Shown here piece after piece: positions 36,123 through 47,369 of a DNA stretch of 64,000 bases; the stretch's first letter is position 1, and each line of letters starts with the position of its first letter. The notes under the pieces are model-generated. The model saw only the letters and a program-made list of their open reading frames with translations. It was not told the DNA's origin and did no database searches. The DNA comes from Acanthosoma haemorrhoidale (Eukaryota > Arthropoda > Insecta > Hemiptera > Acanthosomatidae): contig OV884009.1 in assembly GCA_930367205.1 (NCBI GenBank), forward strand, positions 93,331,189-93,395,188. Reading direction: 5' to 3'. Made by a program: the position numbers and the translations under genes.

Positions 36123-36799
36123 AGATTATTTTTATTACATGCAGTTTGATTAAAGAAGAACTGAAAATTTCTTTGAAGTAAATGTCCAATGATAAGATCA
36201 TTTTTTCATTTTTTTTTTTTTTTGCATTACTCAAAATATAAATACAAAAGAAGGTAATAATATATGCAACAATGAAAAATGAAGGAAAAGCCATTGAATC
36301 TGTAGTTTTGAAATCGTACCATAAGTCACTTTTGCTAAATTTCTTAAATGATATTTTTTCCAATTAGGCAGTCATGAATATTAGATGTAAAATCAAATAT
36401 GTCGTCAAATATATATTCGAGAGGATAAAGTGTTTGTTACCTCATGATTTCAATAATTTGTGCACCATCATCAAGCCCCAAATGATTTTGGAGTTATTGT
36501 GAGTGGAAATCGGTAACTATATTATTTATTATCAGAACAGTGGAACAGTACAACATTTGCAAACTGCTGCGACTCAAATAATTTATAAGTAAATAATTAT
36601 GGGAAAACATGCATCTGGTGGAATTCATTTGAAATCCTGGATTTATTTAATTGTGCCAGTCTTTAAATAACCTGTGGCAGCCATTATAAGGGCCAATAAT
36701 TATTATTTAACTTTCATGATCTTGTCTTTAAAAATAAATAAACGTATATTTTTACATATTAGTATTATAATATTTAATTATTCTTTACATACTTTCTAG
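36123..36799. other. AT-rich spacer
   Basis: No gene recognised. It contains a T-run near 36210 and nothing else of note. Confidence 0.4.
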
Positions 36800-37033
36800 A
36801 TCTTGCAGTGGTTATGATGAGTTGGGGTGCGCTATTGACTTCTGCTCTGTTCAATTTGAGAAAATTAAAGACAAAGGAATGAGAACTGAAGCAGATCTTG
36901 CTACGTACATTTTTATACCTGCAAAAAAATTGTTCAATAAACTATTGCTGTTACTGTTTCTCAGTATTTTAGGTTTAATTAACCTGAAATCAAAATTATT
37001 AGCGATTAACTGTGAAATTTACCTGATTAAGTG
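36800..37033 (+). other. Exon-like open stretch, identity unknown
   Basis: A pyrimidine-rich TTTACATACTTTCTAG precedes two overlapping open frames. One reads SGYDELGCAIDFCSVQFEKI and stays open to a stop ending at 37033. The other reads LAVVMMSWGALLTSALFNLR and stops at 36882, giving a possible membrane-helix C-terminus. I cannot connect either to an upstream exon or a family. Confidence 0.18.
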
Positions 37034-37207
37034 AAAATTGTAAAGCATGGAAAAGTGGAGATAAATTTTAGTTTATTAAGATTATGTTAATTTGAGGATT
37101 TAAAGATGCATTTACAGGCTTAAGATCAGGGTTTGAAAAAACAAATGTATGTTTAGGCTTAAGATAAATTAATAAGAACAAGGCTTATCAGCTGAAAACT
37201 GATTCTC

Positions 37208-37290
37208 GAAATGAACAGGGATAGCTCAGAGGTAGAGTACCCGAGCAAAGACTATGAGGAACACAGGGTCAAGCCCTGACTCTGTCATTA
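37208..37290 (+). repeat. tRNA-like sequence (tRNA pseudogene or SINE head)
   Basis: GGGATAGCTCAGAGGTAGAG matches a tRNA A box with D-arm, and GGGTCAAGCCCTG, 30 bases on, matches a T-arm with B box. The two acceptor ends do not pair, so it is unlikely to be a working tRNA. Confidence 0.45.
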
Positions 37291-37299
37291 TTTTTTCTT

Positions 37300-39220
37300 T
37301 TTGGCTAATAATCACTGAACATCTATTTAGCCAGTTTCGTTGAAATAAAGAGTTTTATAGCCTGCCTACAACAGTGTGTGACTAAAAGTTTCAAGAAATG
37401 GAAAAATCCATAAAAATAAAGAAAAAATATTTATTCACTAATTCGGGTTATTTCAGTGGTTTCCCACAAAAGAATTGGTTTTGTTTTGCTGTTTTTTTTT
37501 ACACAATCATGAATTCTCTTTTTCTATTGGTGGTAGGCCAAAATTTCTTGAAGCTGTTACTTAAGTGTATCACTTTTAATTCAACACTTGCTGGATAGAT
37601 AATTGTCCTCTTCAGACCGTTTATAAACTAAGTCTTAAACAGGTAATGCCTAAAGCCACCTATTAGCTCTTCTTATAAGAACCTAGCCTTCTCATAATAC
37701 TTCCTGGTATCAAAATATTCTCAAGATTTTTTTTATAAATACATATTTTTTATATAGATGTCTCACTATACAGATTGTTGGATTACATAAAAACTAAACA
37801 TAATAGCCAATGAGAAAATTCAGGAAAACCATTGGTGTTTAAGATGCACTCTAGTCATCATGCTGGGTTTGAAAGAAAGTCCATCTTATACACCGACAAA
37901 TATTGTTGCTACTTGACTTTATGTGACTGAATGGCTCTCAAAATCAGAAAGCTTTAGGAATAATATTAACTTTTCTTTGGGGTCATAGCCTTAATTATGT
38001 TAACTTATTTCAATGAAACAATAGCTTCTGAAAATCCACTGATTCAGGAGATTGGTAACTAAAGGGAAAATTCTCTTAAATGATACATTCATCAAAGAAC
38101 TGAACATGTTTTGCTAAATTTAAATTTTCTGTTGCAATGAGATTATGTGTTCCCCAATCTAAGTACGAAATAGGTTAAATATAGTTTGGTACAACTAAAT
38201 ATATTTAATTATGTATAATATAATTGTGTATATACTTGATACTATAGTATATACATAAAATAAACATAGTACTTAATATATTTAGTATAAAACCAAAGTA
38301 CAACTTCTGTAACTATAATATAAATAACTTCTGATGTGTAAATAAAACTCTATCATGATTACCTTAAAGATTATCTTAATTTAAATTATAAATATTTTTT
38401 ATTATATTATAAATAGTCTTGTATAATTTGTGAACATTTATATTTAATTTGTAAATAAGGTATTTGTTCATTTTTTTTTCTCTTTTCTTGAAGAGTTTTT
38501 ATTTTATTAAAACTTTATCGACTTTTATTAAAACACATTTTTATTAATATTCTTGAGTATTTTTCCTACTATTTAAAAATCATTGAATATTTATATATAT
38601 GTTATAGCCAGTAAAAAAACTGGAAAGATCCTGGAACATGTAATAACAATTTAGTAACTAATTGAATTGTAAATTAAATTTTAAATAAAGTTTTCTTATC
38701 TCTATTCTGTCTTTTATTCCAGATGTGAGCAAGATAATCCACAACATCAAAAGATTGTCAGTTACCCGCAGTATTAGAGCATACACATATTGTCCTCTCA
38801 TAAATACGCTTCATGAACCACCTATTAATTTAATTTAATCTCTCCATTGTTAATCACTTTATCATAGAACAATCATTCTGTCCACCCTACCAGTAGACAT
38901 CTAGACCAGCTGGGTGCTCGGATGGAAATATGAATAAAATGATTCTGTGCAAATTACTAAATATTTTCAACCAAAAGAATTTTGTTTAATTTTTTAATCC
39001 ACTCCATGTGAAGACTCATTCATATGTTAAAGAAGATTTCACATTTAATTTTTCTTTCTTTTATTTCCTGTTATAATTCATTTATAACTTTTTTTTGTCT
39101 TTGATAATATTTTAATAAACAAAATTATAATTACCTACATTGAAAATAAAATAAAAGTACATGACAAATAAAACAAAAGTTGTATTGAAAATAAAATAAG
39201 AGTACATGGATAACAAATAA
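37300..39220. other. AT-rich region without a recognised gene
   Basis: One splice-acceptor-like TTTTATTCCAG at about 38712-38722 is followed by a short open stretch, but no partner exon is visible. The rest is low-complexity AT DNA. Confidence 0.35.
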
Positions 39221-39224
39221 TTCC

Positions 39225-39480
39225 CTGTAGACTTGTTATTAACATGCTGACTTCATACTGCAGAGACCCAGGTTCAATTTTTGACTTGATCGAGGAATAA
39301 GTGAGGGAAAAAATGGGCGGGGCCAGGCGGAAGAGATGAAGACAAGGAAGAGATGGTGATGTGGTTAAAAAAAGTTAGTTAGAGCCAGTTGAGAAGGGAA
39401 GTTTCAAGTAGTTAGTGGATGATCGAAGACGATTGGTGTGGGGACCTCGTATTTTCACTTGAAAGTATTGTAAGATGATT
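39225..39480 (+). repeat. tRNA-derived SINE candidate
   Basis: GCTGACTTCATACTGCAGAG followed by ACCCAGGTTCAATTTTT resembles a tRNA anticodon arm and T-arm/B box. A GC-richer tail containing GGGCGGGGCCAGGCGG follows, in AT-rich flanks. This head-plus-tail layout is that of tRNA-derived SINEs. Confidence 0.42.
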
Positions 39481-39636
39481 GTTATTATGTAAGGGTGCAG
39501 ACAATATCAAGGAAACCGACCAAGCAGCATTATTGTTTGGAATTTCAGGTTCAATAAAAGGCACTATTTAAACTGGAGCAAGCCAAATTGAATAACAATA
39601 AAATAATTAAGAACTCAAAAAGTATTTTATTTAGTA

Positions 39637-39659
39637 TAATATATATATATATATATATA
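39637..39659. repeat. (TA)n microsatellite
   Basis: About eleven uninterrupted TA dinucleotides. Confidence 0.8.
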
Positions 39660-41296
39660 AGTTTAATATGTTTGGTTGTCAATACCCAACCCTTAACCCC
39701 CAACTTAACAAGAGGTGTTAAGAATAAATTATAAGTTTAATTATTTCGTTTTGTCAAAAAAAATATAATAATTTCATAATATTTATGAACATGTGGGTAT
39801 ATTTGATTTGTTCCTTTATAAACTTGGATATGAATGGAATTGTACATCAGTATGAATGAATTCTTACATCAAAATTATTAATTCTGTGTAAGCAAATTGT
39901 AATTTTCTAATAAAGATCTTTAATTCTGTATTCTAATATAAAAAAAATATTTGAAGAAATATTTTTGATAAATAGTGTTTTTGTCTTTTGTTTGTGGCAG
40001 AAGGATTATGTAGGCCTCATAGTGAAAGTAAAATGTGTTCTGATAGTACTGAACCTCCACCTCTACCACCACAATCAGCAACTCCATGAGCGATGAATCG
40101 GGTTTATTAAGGCTTCCGGCTTGATTATCTTTAATCCCAATCAATTGGGTTAATCAAAGTTGACACTGGTGAACATTTTACCTGCATTTACTCTGTGACG
40201 TTTTTTTCCTCTCCTCAACCAAGTGTCATGAACTACTCAAAACTTTACAGAGATTTAGTCTAAAATCCCTTTTGAAATTGAAATTTTTTTTTTAATTTGG
40301 TTTTAAGTTTTGGTTTTGTATAAAAATTTACAAAAGTAAAACTATATTTTTAGGGATGTATATGAAAAAAAATGATGATTCTTAGTATAATTAGTTGTGG
40401 TTGTTTTCAACTACTGCCCTGCATTTTCAAGAAATACTGGATGAATATTGTCACTGATCACTGTAGAATTTGATTCATAACTTCAATAATTTGATCCTTC
40501 AAGGAGTGTGGAATGTTATTAGAAACTTTTTTTGGAGTATATTAAACATATGATCAATGGGGTTCAATTAGGCTTGGTTGAGAGGTAGGAAACAACAAAA
40601 AGTTTCTTATAATTTCAGCCAAAGCCCCAAATGTATTTCTTGGCATTTTTTTTTTATCCCTATAAAAATGTATTATTCTTGTTTTCTGTTAAAAGTAACT
40701 TCTTTAATTAAGACTGGAGCATTCAAAAAAGGAAATTATAGATTTTCAGACTATATCCATATTCATTATTACATAAATAGCACATATTCATTTAACAATT
40801 GATGTTTTTAAAATTTAATAAATACAAATTTTTTATTTAGTCTTCCTAAAAAAAGTAAATGATTTTTATTATTGTATTTCCTTCTAACCTTTATTTATTG
40901 TTCTACAGGGAAGTTTTTGATTTCTTTATGTCCCATACATTAGTACATTACATATGCTGTTTCATATTTATTTACATGTTCTTTCGCATATCTACTGAAG
41001 AAAAAAACTAATGTTAATTAGTAACGACCTCAAAATGCTAAGAGTCTTCAATCCTACAGGCAACTGTCATATATAGAAACTTATAAGCAACTGAAAAAAC
41101 AAAATAAAAGGAACTATCAGTGGATGGAAATTAGATTAAGAAGATATAATTAAATATTAGAAGGAAACTGTGAATAGATTTTACATATACATTTTAATAC
41201 ACACCATCTATTTACATATAGAAATAGTATTTATTTTTTTTATTAACTGCATCCATGATGTGTTTGGCATTTTGAAGGTTATATGAAATTTTTAAA
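39660..41296. other. AT-rich region without a recognised gene
   Basis: A good-looking acceptor (TCTTTTGTTTGTGGCAG, ending about 40000) precedes a short open frame that ends EPPPLPPQSATP and a stop at about 40090. It could be a terminal exon, but no upstream exon can be named. Otherwise nothing. Confidence 0.3.
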
Positions 41297-41310
41297 GATG
41301 TAAGCTTATA

Positions 41311-41336
41311 CTGCAGTCAAATGCTCTACCACTGCA
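41311..41336 (-). tRNA. tRNA-Cys fragment (D-arm to anticodon arm)
   Basis: The minus strand carries CAGTGGTAGAGCATTTGACT then GCAG, the D-arm and anticodon stem-loop with GCA of eukaryotic tRNA-Cys. Acceptor and T-arm halves are missing. Both sides are flanked by TAAGCTTATA (41301-41310 and about 41340-41349). It is a truncated pseudogene. Confidence 0.7.
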
Positions 41337-41462
41337 TTATAAGCTTATAAGGTGATCCCCATCACCTTTATTAGGGTCATATCAATCCAGTCATGATAAT
41401 GTGCATCATTGTACTTGTTATTGCATTATATAATTTTTATAAGAAATCAAACCTGTATATAA

Positions 41463-41825
41463 TGTAGCGCCGCTCCATGAAATAGAAAAAATAATATGTA
41501 ATCAGATTCGACTAAGAATCTATATTTGAATAATTACTGTAAACTTTTTTAAGGGGCTATGAAAAAAACAAGATTAAAAACCGATTATAATGTTAATGAA
41601 TAAATATTCGCATTATATTCTCATAATGATTTCAGAAAGAGAATATAATTCATCGCCTGCACTATGAATAATTTATAATATATGTATATAATATAATTAA
41701 ATATATATGTATATAAGTTAAAGCCAGAGGCCTGACTATGTCGAATACTAATACGATCATGAAAAGTGATGTATTTCCCTCTTTCGTTATTATCTTTTTA
41801 TCTATCTTAACCGCCGGCGATTAAC
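41463..41825 (+). repeat. Probable 5' LTR of the Ty3/gypsy element
   Basis: Starts TGTAGCGCCGCTCC and ends just before TGGTGCCGGAACCCGGGA at 41826-41843, a typical primer-binding site. With no 3' LTR left, its limits rest on the start motif and the primer-binding site only. Confidence 0.55.
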
Positions 41826-41942
41826 TGGTGCCGGAACCCGGGAACCTCGTACGGCGTCGTAGAAAGTAATTGTTTTTTTTCTCTTACTCCCTAAGTTTTT
41901 TTCTTATCGTCTCCTCTCTTTATACGTTTTTTTTATAATAAC

Positions 41943-42900
41943 ATGCCAGAGGGAGTGTTACGACCCGCGGTGCTGAGTGGAGCTGCAGATATACCGCAGT
42001 TGCCTCAAACGACGATGGCAGCGGCTCACGCGACTACATTTGCGTGGATGAAGATTCAGGTGATCACGGCTCAGGATATGAGGAAGTCCATTTCCGATCT
42101 GGAGAGATTAGCGGGTGAGACCGGGGAACTGAATCATTTCCTTAAGGGGGGTGACCGGCTGATGATGTGGATAGAAGGAAAACGGACGGAGGACTTAATA
42201 ACTGAAGGAGATGCCGATTCACTAAGAGCAGCTCTGGTGTGCAGAGTTAAGCGGAGTATTCTGAACATGATCCAGGCTGACGAGGAGACCTCATGGACCA
42301 TAGTGAAGGAGCGGCTGAAGAAAGCATTCAGTGGGGGAAGATAGACCCCAGAAAAGGATATTTTTAAAATGTTCCGGGAGACGAAGAGGCACCGACAAAC
42401 AAACGGGCAGTACGCCGGAACACTGCTGGCTCAATATAATGGCATCACGGAGAAGATGCGGGAGACAGTGAGCGCGGCTGAAGAAGAAGACAGGATGGCG
42501 TTTTTGTCAACAATATTGAAGGTGCAGCTAGCGAATGAGACAGAAAGAAAGGAGGCGTTACCTAGAGAGCACACGCTTCTAGAATGCGCTCAAGAAATGG
42601 TGGACACCAGCGCCAGAGAGGAAATTACAGCTGGCGAGGAAGAAATGGGCTGAAGGAAAGTAGTATATAGAAGGCCCAAAATCACGCCGGTTACATGAAG
42701 GAAGAAGGAAGCGGAGTACGGTGGAATAGAGAGAGCAGCAGTGGGAGAAAGGAGCCGAGGAAACAAGGGACGCCCCCCGGAGAAGGGAAGACAGGAAGTG
42801 TTATGAGTATGGGAAGACAGGACACCTGGTAGCAAAGTGCCCACGCACTAGGTGCTTCGAGTGTGGCACGGAGGGTCATGTAGCAAGACAGTGCCCATAT
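41943..42900 (+). pseudogene. Ty3/gypsy gag
   Basis: ATG at 41943. The open part to 42341 gives a capsid-like sequence (LIQ-poor, with KSISDLERLAGETGELNHFL), a stop follows at 42342, and the next frame (42369-42650) continues it (YNGITEKMRETVSAAEEEDR). Two CCHC knuckles follow at about 42798-42897: the second is CFECGTEGHVARQC, while the first has CYEYGKTGHLVAKC, so its second cysteine is tyrosine. Confidence 0.85.
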
Positions 42901-43139
42901 ATGAGCCCACGCAGAAACGTGAACCGGCCCGAATCAATGGAAATAAATGCTCAGAGAGTGTGGAGAAGGGAAGGCAGCAGTCGGAGGCTACAGAGACTTT
43001 GGAAACCTCCGAAACGGACAACGAAAGGGAAGAACCAGAAAGCGGAGTGGGCTGTGGAAGCGGCAGTGCCCGAAGGAGCGGTCGACGACAGGCGACAGAG
43101 GAGTGGGAAGAACGCGAGATCTGAGAAGAGTGGCAGCGG

Positions 43140-43320
43140 AGAGGCAACCGTAAGTTAATAAATAATAGTGTAAAAGGCGCACATAGCGGTCTGCCTATAA
43201 TTAGAGTCGTGAGTGGAGTGCAGTGCTTAGTGGACACCAGGAGTACCAACACAATAATGTGTCGGGAGACACTAGAGAACATGTGTGGAGGAGGGAGGAT
43301 GCCTCAAATGCAGGTATTTT
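43140..43320 (+). pseudogene. Ty3/gypsy protease with a damaged active site
   Basis: One frame reads GLPIIRVVSGVQCLVDTRST then NTIMCRETLE. Aspartic proteases need D-T-G; here it is D-T-R. The inverted sister fragment at 45670-45885 keeps D-T-G-S-T, so the change is private to this copy. Confidence 0.8.
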
Positions 43321-43699
43321 CTTGCAGCTTGGTCACCCTGGGGGCCCCTACAGGGTTGAAGGGGAAGCGATAATAGGGCTAGAGAGATGTGATCGTAGCA
43401 AGAAGAAATTGCGGGTCCATGTCGTGGAAAAGATGCCCAAGGAATATGGTAGGATCATAGGATGTGATCTGTTAGGGAAAGAGGGAGCGAATATTAGGAA
43501 CAGGGAGGGGCAGTGGGACATTCGCTTTGGTAAGAAAACATATAGGTGGCTGAGAAAAGGGAGGGACGTAGGGAGAGACGGTAGGGCGCCAGTAGGGGCG
43601 ATTAGGCGAGCGGAGGACTGGAGAGTGGAACTCAAGAGAGAATATACGGACATTTTATTTAAGGAAGGGGAGAGATTGGGGGTCACAGGAAAAATGGTA

Positions 43700-44250
43700 C
43701 ACGAGATTCAGCTCAAGCAGGACCAAGTAAGCTACGTGAAGGAGCGCAGATACCCACCAGACTCTGAGACACCATATTAGGGACAACTTAAGGAAACAGG
43801 GGATCATCGAAGATAGCACGTCACCATATAATAGCCCCTTATAGGCTGTTAAGAAAAAGAACACGGAAGGTGGGGTCCCAGATAAGTACAGGGTCGTAGT
43901 AGATTATTGGAGATTCAATGAAAATACGGTGGACGAGAAGTACCCGATTCCCAGGTTCGATGACATTCTGGACAGGCTGAGCGGCGCCAGGATTTTCAGC
44001 ACCCTGGATCTCAAAGCGATCTATCGCCAGATACGAATGAATCCTAGGGACCGACATAAGACAGCCAGAGAGAGGTCACTACGAGTTCACCAGGATGCCA
44101 TTTGGATTGAAAAATGCACCCATCACATTCCAAAGGATGTAAAAGGGATACGGTGGTTGATGGGAACACTGAACTACTACAGGCGAACATTTGCAAGTGC
44201 ATGGGACGACTACAAGAACATCCTGTACTGGCTTTTCCTGATTTCACAAA
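43700..44250 (+). pseudogene. Ty3/gypsy reverse transcriptase, active-site part deleted
   Basis: Frames in this stretch include an entry block ending VKERRYPPDSET, DKYRVVVDYWRFNENTVDEK (family R-x-V-V-D-Y-R-x-L-N), YPIPRFDDILDRLSGARIFS and TLDLKAIYRQI. The next block ends APITFQR and then runs straight into GIRWLMGTLNYYRR, which belongs after the thumb. The Y-x-D-D region between them is missing. Confidence 0.87.
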
Positions 44251-44530
44251 GCAATTCACAATAACGACAGATGCCAGCGAATATGCCTTAGGAGCGGTTC
44301 TGTCACAGGCGGGGGGCACAGGGGACCGTCCAGTAGCGTACGCCAGTAGGCGCCTCACAGAGGCGGAAAGTCGGTATAGCGCGCTGGAACGCGAGTTACT
44401 TGGGATAGTCTGGGCGATCGATCACTTCCGGCCCTATGTGTTCGGGAGAAGGTTCCGGGTGCAAACAGACCACCGACCGCTACAGTGGGTCAGTAAACTG
44501 AAGGAATCGTCAGTGAGGGTCACTCGGTGA
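44245..44530 (+). pseudogene. Ty3/gypsy RNase H
   Basis: The best-kept domain: DFTKQFTITTDASEYALGAV, PVAYASRRLTEAESRYSALE (with the catalytic glutamate), RELLGIVWAIDHFRPYVFGR and VQTDHRPLQWV. It ends in TGA at 44528-44530. Confidence 0.92.
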
Positions 44531-45029
44531 AAAGAGTTCCTCGGTCAATATAACTTGGAGGTTGTATATAAGTCCGGTAAAGAGAACATTGTGGCGGACC
44601 CGGGCGATGACAGTCGACGCACTAGAAGAAGATCAGGGGGAATCATCCAGGAACGTACGGCAGTTCTTGCGGGAATGGACGCCGAAGAGAGAGACGACAA
44701 ACACGAGTCTGCTGAGGAGGAACGGTTGGCAGGAGGAGGGAGCTCGACAGATGACAGGCCTGAGGACATGGAAGAGCGCGAAGAAATCATAAACGATAAG
44801 CGCCGCCAAATAGTCTGGAAGACGAAGACCTTGGACCCCATGAAGATAGCGAGCGGTAGCTATGGAAGATCCACCACCACCACCACCACCATATGGTCTT
44901 CACCAGCGGTGAACAATGACCAAATTTGTCGTGCACTCAAGGATGCTTCCAAACCAGGGAAAACTCACTATTTGTACGTGGGAAACACGACCATTTGGGA
45001 AAAGATTAGGTGACTGTGGCGGACAGAAC

Positions 45030-45670
45030 AGATCGTGGTGGATCGAATATTTGTGCGGTATACCATGTTGGTAGAAACCATCACGGATGAGACAACTCAG
45101 AAGGAGATAACGCTGGCGTACCATCAGGGTAAAACGAATCACCGGGGGGAACACGAGACGGCTCAGGCGTTGAAGCGCAAGTACTTCTGGTGGGAGATGC
45201 GGAACACGATTCAGGAGACGCTAGGGGCATGCGAGGTCTGCCACCGTACGAAATATGATAGGCACCCACCAATAGGCCTACAAGTTGAGACCCCCACGGC
45301 GCAAACACCGCTAACTGACCTTCAAGTGGACACCTTTACCTGGAAGGGACACAAGTGGGTCACGGTGGTTGACCTATTCAGCAAAATGGCCATGGCATAC
45401 CCCGTGCGGGAAAAGTCTTCGGAGGCAGTGGTAGGAGCGCTGAGGAGGTGGTTCCAATTTTATAGAGTCCCCGATCGGATAGCGTCGGACGGCGGGAGGG
45501 AGTTTGATAACGCCGACGTGAGAGAGGAGATGAAAGCTCTGGACGTAATATAGCATGTCAATACCCCAGGGCATCCAAAGAGCAGAGGGGGAGTTGAGCG
45601 TCTTCACAGCACCTTGGGAGATCATCTCCGTGTTTACCATGCCGACAAAGGGTTGGAGCCGGCAGAGGCA
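45030..45670 (+). pseudogene. Ty3/gypsy integrase, 3' truncated
   Basis: The zinc-binding HHCC part is seen as TLAYHQGKTNHRGEH and ACEVCHRTKYD. The catalytic core has LQVDTFTWKGHKWVTVVDLF (first aspartate), RIASDGGREFDN (second) and, after a TAG near 45551, PGHPKSRGGVERLHSTL with the glutamate. Sequence ends after KGLEPAEA at the inversion junction, so the C-terminal DNA-binding part is lost. Confidence 0.9.
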
Positions 45671-45885
45671 TCCTCTCTCCTTCACGCATCCTCTCTAGGG
45701 TCTCCCAACATATTATCGTATTAGTACTCCCAGTATCCACTAGACATTTCAGTCCACTCACGACTCTGATTATAGGCAGACCACTATCCACGACTTTCAC
45801 ACTATTATTTACTATTGTGCGGTCACCTCTCCGCCACCACTCTCCTCAGATCTCTCGTTCTCCCCTCTCCTCCACTGTTTTGTTT
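45668..45885 (-). pseudogene. Inverted protease fragment of a second Ty3/gypsy copy
   Basis: The minus strand aligns with plus-strand 43095-43310 of the neighbouring element: the pre-protease ACCGCACAATAG-like spacer, GLPIIRVVSGLKCLVDTGST and ETLERMREGERM. It begins at the exact point where the plus-strand integrase stops. It therefore comes from a sister copy, not from this one, and has kept an intact D-T-G. Confidence 0.88.
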
Positions 45886-46259
45886 ATTTTATGCACTTAT
45901 TTTGGTTAGATGCAAGTGAAGGAAGTGCAACATTGTTGGCTTAGATTTCTTTTGGGGGGTAAAATTAAGTATTTTGTTGTGGAACAGGTTAGCGATTTTT
46001 TTGAAAAATTCTATATGGTTGGCAAAGGTTTCATCAGCATTGTTAATGTCAAAATATTGTAGTTTCCACTTTTTATTAAAATATATTTCTATACTTTCTT
46101 ATTTATTAAGAGGTAAAAGGAGATTCACAAGAATAAAAGTTTATTTAATAATGATTAAAATTAATTCCCTCTCAGGGTTAAATGTGGCCCTTGTATAATA
46201 TGTTTTACATTATAAAATAAAAGAGTTTTATGCATGTGGTTAAAAATAAATAAGTATAT

Positions 46260-46545
46260 GGATAGCCTTCAATGTTTGGTGGTCAGTGTTCTTCTTTCTT
46301 TGTTGCACCTATCCTCTGGCCTCATCATATGACTGCTTGTTCACAACTGCAACATTAGACCTCATGGCCACTGACTAAGTAACTAACTGATTCTCCGAGC
46401 TGCTTGAATGAGAAGAGAAAGAAAAAATGAGTTCTCCTGCCTCCTAAACTCTGCTATTTATGACAACCTTCTGGAAAAATCCAGGGCAGGGTTCAACTAC
46501 CTGCAGGTAAGGCTACCTTGTCTTGGACCAGGTCAAAACATAACC
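46260..46545 (-). repeat. Possible SINE-like insertion
   Basis: A GC-richer block in AT-rich flanks. On the minus strand it carries CAGTTAGTTACTTAGTCAGT, similar to a motif in 3510-3745, and GTTGAACCCTGCC, a weak B-box look-alike. Family not established. Confidence 0.22.
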
Positions 46546-46716
46546 ATTATTAAAATTATTTAAACAGAAAATTCATTTCTTAAAAACAATGTATTTTAAT
46601 AAATAATTAATTTCCTAACAAAAAAAAAACACATTACAATATATTTATCTATTTTATTTATGAGAGAAGGAATACAGTAAGCTTTGCTTATGAAATATTT
46701 TATGAATTTTCCACAG

Positions 46717-46903
46717 ATTGTTAACACCTGGTTTTAGAGAGTGGTTTGAGGAACAAATACAAGCATACTTTGATGTCGACGTGATCACGCCTATAACATT
46801 TAAATGTTTAGTAACTTTATTGTTCCTTATGTCGGTTCCAATTTTCGTACTGTGTCATAACACCACAGTGCGAAAAATTTATCCATTTGGTTCCTCACAT
46901 TAG
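46717..46903 (+). CDS. Candidate terminal exon with a membrane helix
   Basis: After the acceptor TGAATTTTCCACAG an open frame (one base completing a codon, then LLTPGFREWFEEQIQAYFD) runs 61 codons to TAG at 46901-46903. It includes a hydrophobic helix TFKCLVTLLFLMSVPIFVLC and a basic tail. No upstream exon is identified. Its last 77 bases overlap the minus-strand exon below. I do not recognise the protein. Confidence 0.3.
46816..46821 (-). terminator. Polyadenylation signal for the minus-strand terminal exon
   Basis: AATAAA on the minus strand lies five bases past the TAA at 46827-46829, which would give a very short 3' UTR. Confidence 0.45.
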
Positions 46904-47255
46904 ATAAGTTGGTCTCAATGTTATTGAGTATCGAACTGATTTCTCCTCCACTTATAGCTTGAATCCGGTTTTCAGACCTTGAAATATACTCATTATTTGG
47001 GTCAAGTTTTCCCAACAAAAGGGATTCCAGATCTTTATTACTTTCCTCCAAAGCTTCACAATATTCGTTGGTAAAATGTCTCACAATGCCTAAACCTTCA
47101 TTTAGACACTTGGTCATGGAAAATGAACTCTGTTCAATATCAGGATCGCTTGAATAATTATAAATAGTCACATCTTCTTCAAAGCGGACACGCTTGTTTT
47201 TGGTTGTATTTTCAAAAACCTCGGGCTTAGGAAATGGTCTTTTTAGTCCTCCGAC
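46827..47255 (-). CDS. Terminal exon of a minus-strand gene, possibly the repeat-exon gene
   Basis: Minus-strand acceptor ATTTTCCAG at 47256-47264, then 142 codons to TAA at 46827-46829. The protein is hydrophilic: it starts VGGLKRPFPKPEVFENTTKN, has KRVRFEEDVTIYNYSS, and a helical heptad-like tail (ISSILNNIETNLSNVRNQMD). The R-V-R-F tetrapeptide fits the PP1-docking pattern, which is common by chance. It is phase 0, like the exon array 2 kb upstream, so it could be spliced to array exons when the array's own terminal exon is skipped. It may equally belong to a separate gene. No family recognised. Confidence 0.5.
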   Translation of the reverse strand, partial: VGGLKRPFPKPEVFENTTKNKRVRFEEDVTIYNYSSDPDIEQSSFSMTKCLNEGLGIVRHFTNEYCEALEESNKDLESLLLGKLDPNNEYISRSENRIQAISGGEISSILNNIETNLSNVRNQMDKFFALWCYDTVRKLEPT

Positions 47256-47369
47256 CTGGAAAATCAAATAAATAATTAATTTTTTTAAATAGATGATAAT
47301 CCTCATAAACCAATAAATGTTCATACATGAACTAATATTAATTATTTATTTTATTATAGCCTCTTCCCT

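Larger units (their letters stand above)
41463..45670 (+). mobile_element. Ty3/gypsy retrotransposon, broken and rearranged
   Basis: GC-richer than its surroundings. From left to right: probable 5' LTR, primer-binding site, gag with two zinc knuckles, protease, reverse transcriptase, RNase H and integrase, all in plus orientation. Stops, frame changes and deletions disrupt every domain except RNase H. The element stops inside the integrase at about 45670, where an inverted protease fragment of a related copy begins. The 3' LTR is absent. Confidence 0.9.

Noticed and set aside
37208..37290. A functional tRNA gene
   Set aside because: A and B boxes are present but the acceptor stem does not pair and the anticodon arm is not convincing.
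42590..43686. Long open frames on the minus strand of the gypsy element (up to 144 codons)
   Set aside because: They are antisense shadows of gag and protease caused by purine-rich codon use; no motifs.
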